Made by a program: the position numbers and the translations under genes. A stretch of DNA of 6,200 nt from an uncultured cyanobacterium (lineage in GTDB: Bacteria; Cyanobacteriota; Cyanobacteriia; CACIAM-69d), in the NCBI GenBank assembly GCA_937894105.1, contig CALCTI010000149.1, positions 1-6,200 of the forward strand, read 5' to 3'. The notes under the pieces were generated by a model. The model was not told the origin of the DNA, searched no databases, and saw only the letters and a program-made list of their open reading frames with translations. Below, piece after piece: positions 5,060-6,200 of this stretch; position 1 is the first letter of the stretch, and every line of letters begins with the position of its first letter.

Positions 5060-6200
5060 CTAGCGAATTTCCCACGCTTCAAAGGATTTGGCATAAGCTC
5101 CGTTGGGATCGTCCAGGGTGGCAAACCATTCAAATTGCGATCGCCAGGCGCTCCAGTGGGCTAACGCCACCTGCTCAGGGCTGCGAGACTCCGATAACCA
5201 CGCCCACAGCCCAATCCGTCCCCCGGCCGAAATTATCAATTCCGCTGCGCTGTCCAAAGAAGCACCGTCAAAGGGAAAAATCCCTCCCAGTCCCTTGGGC
5301 TTGGGATATTCTTCAATGCGCCAGTCGTCTCCTAACTCAGCTAAATCTACCGCTCGGGCGATCGCCATTTCCAGCCCCCCCAGCTCATCCACCAACCCCA
5401 GCTTTTTCGCCGCTCGACCCGACCATACCCGTCCCTGGGCGATCTCATCCACCGCCGTGGGCTCCAGATTGCGCCCCTCCGCCACCTTATTGATAAACTC
5501 CCCATAAATCCAATCCACCGACGATTGCAGCAACGCCATTTCCGCCTCCGACTTGGGACGGGTTACGGAGCGCAAATTAGCCAGGGGACCCGTTTGTACC
5601 GAATCCCACGCCACACCGTTATTCGTCCCCAACTGCTGCACATTGGGCAACAGCCCAAAGACTCCAATGGAGCCGGTGATGGTGGTGGGCTCGGCGATAA
5701 TTTCGCTGGCGGGGGCCGCAATCCAGTAGGCTCCCGACGCGGCATAGTCTCCCATGGATATCACCAGGGGCTTTTCGGCGGCAATTAGCTCCACCTCCCG
5801 GGCAATCACCTCCGACGCCGTAGCACTGCCGCCGCGACTGTTAATGCGGAATACCACCGCCGCCACATCGTCGTCCTGGCGCAATTCCCGCAAGGTTTCC
5901 GCCAGGGAATCGCCACCAATTTGGCTCGCCGAGCCCTTGCCGTTCACGATGGCTCCGGATCCATAGACCACCGCCACCTGGGGGCGAGCGTCAAAAATCT
6001 CATCCCCATCGTCGGGGGCTCCGGCGTTATTTTGATCCCTTTTCTCCTTCGGCTCTTGATCCGTTGCCTCGTCTCCCTTGTCAGAGTCTTCGGGGGGCGG
6101 CGTCACCCCAGGGCTGGGCACAACGTCGGTGGGATCGTGCAGCAAATCATCAGGCGTCGGCGGATTCAGACACACTATGCGTAGTACCGCCCTGCCCAGT
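5060..6200 (-). CDS. sppA: Signal peptide peptidase SppA, long form, C-terminal part (5' end outside the window)
   Basis: SppA is a membrane-associated serine protease (S49, Ser/Lys dyad) that degrades cleaved signal peptides. The frame stays open to the window edge, so the start is not visible; the GTG at 6175 is internal if the gene is full length. Residue numbers here count from that GTG. The C-terminal S49 domain begins near QVAVVYGSGAIVNG (66-79). It continues with IGGDSLAETLRELRQDDDV (86-104) and FRINSRGGSATASE (109-122), the substrate-strand/oxyanion region, where family members usually have NSPGG. MGDYAASGAYWIAAPA (141-156) holds the nucleophile Ser147 (codon 5735-5737). TGSIGVFG (167-174) and GRVWSGRAAKKLGLVDELGG (248-267) are also typical. 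The general-base Lys of long SppA lies in the N-terminal half, outside the window. Before the domain is a proline- and acid-rich, probably disordered linker of about 55 residues (6-62). Stop TAG at 5060-5062. Confidence 0.93.
   Translation of the reverse strand, partial: LGRAVLRIVCLNPPTPDDLLHDPTDVVPSPGVTPPPEDSDKGDEATDQEPKEKRDQNNAGAPDDGDEIFDARPQVAVVYGSGAIVNGKGSASQIGGDSLAETLRELRQDDDVAAVVFRINSRGGSATASEVIAREVELIAAEKPLVISMGDYAASGAYWIAAPASEIIAEPTTITGSIGVFGLLPNVQQLGTNNGVAWDSVQTGPLANLRSVTRPKSEAEMALLQSSVDWIYGEFINKVAEGRNLEPTAVDEIAQGRVWSGRAAKKLGLVDELGGLEMAIARAVDLAELGDDWRIEEYPKPKGLGGIFPFDGASLDSAAELIISAGGRIGLWAWLSESRSPEQVALAHWSAWRSQFEWFATLDDPNGAYAKSFEAWEIR

Larger units (their letters stand above)
409..5365. 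repeat. HIP1 octamers GCGATCGC, twelve copies dispersed
   Basis: Copies start at 409, 691, 1413, 1925, 2384, 3014, 3264, 3807, 4308, 4347, 5137 and 5358. About 0.1 would be expected by chance in this length. HIP1 over-representation is a known hallmark of many cyanobacterial genomes. The copies fall in all the genes and one lies inside the decayed insertion element. Confidence 0.9.

Noticed and set aside
5050..6184. Several plus-strand open frames of 70-147 codons opposite sppA.
   Set aside because: Antisense to a clear protease gene with catalytic motifs; their Pro/Ser-rich composition is what a GC-rich antisense strand gives.

Overview
The window looks like chromosomal DNA of a cyanobacterium. 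At least twelve copies of the octamer GCGATCGC (HIP1) lie in 6.2 kb, about a hundred times chance expectation. The gene content agrees: a CYP110-like cytochrome P450, a long-form SppA protease and a galactolipid-type glycosyltransferase. No genus can be assigned from the sequence alone.

Layout, left to right. (1) Positions 1-543 (+) hold the C-terminal part of a CYP110-like P450 that runs in from outside the window. Every hallmark motif is intact, but an in-frame TAA at 196-198 interrupts it. (2) Positions 543-1298 are a decayed IS5-family (IS427-like) insertion with 12-bp perfect terminal inverted repeats and a TA target duplication. It landed exactly in the P450 stop codon and recreates it. 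Its transposase, on the minus strand, carries a stop, a frameshift, a lost catalytic Asp and a truncation. (3) Positions 1338-2591 (-) encode a 417-aa glycosyltransferase whose N- and C-terminal signatures match plant/algal digalactosyldiacylglycerol synthase (DGD1 type). This is the most interesting gene here. (4) Positions 2592-2904 are non-coding and hold a degenerate 14/15-bp tandem repeat (2722-2842) and an inverted repeat overlapping a possible promoter. (5) Positions 2905-3519 (-) encode an ExoD-family membrane protein. (6) Positions 3591-4820 (-) encode a family 4 glycosyltransferase. (7) Positions 4821-5059 are non-coding, with G/C-run palindromes and a possible terminator. (8) Positions 5060-6200 (-) encode the C-terminal part of SppA, which runs off the right edge.

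The intact genes are all on the minus strand. The family 4 glycosyltransferase and exoD are 71 bp apart and could be co-transcribed. The DGD-like gene is separated from exoD by 313 bp and probably has its own promoter. The common theme is the cell envelope and membranes: glycolipid or glycan synthesis, an exopolysaccharide-associated membrane protein and a membrane protease. The P450 converges on the DGD-like gene; without the insertion the two stop codons would be about 37 bp apart. I found no tRNA, rRNA, CRISPR array or defence locus, and no clearly new multi-gene system.
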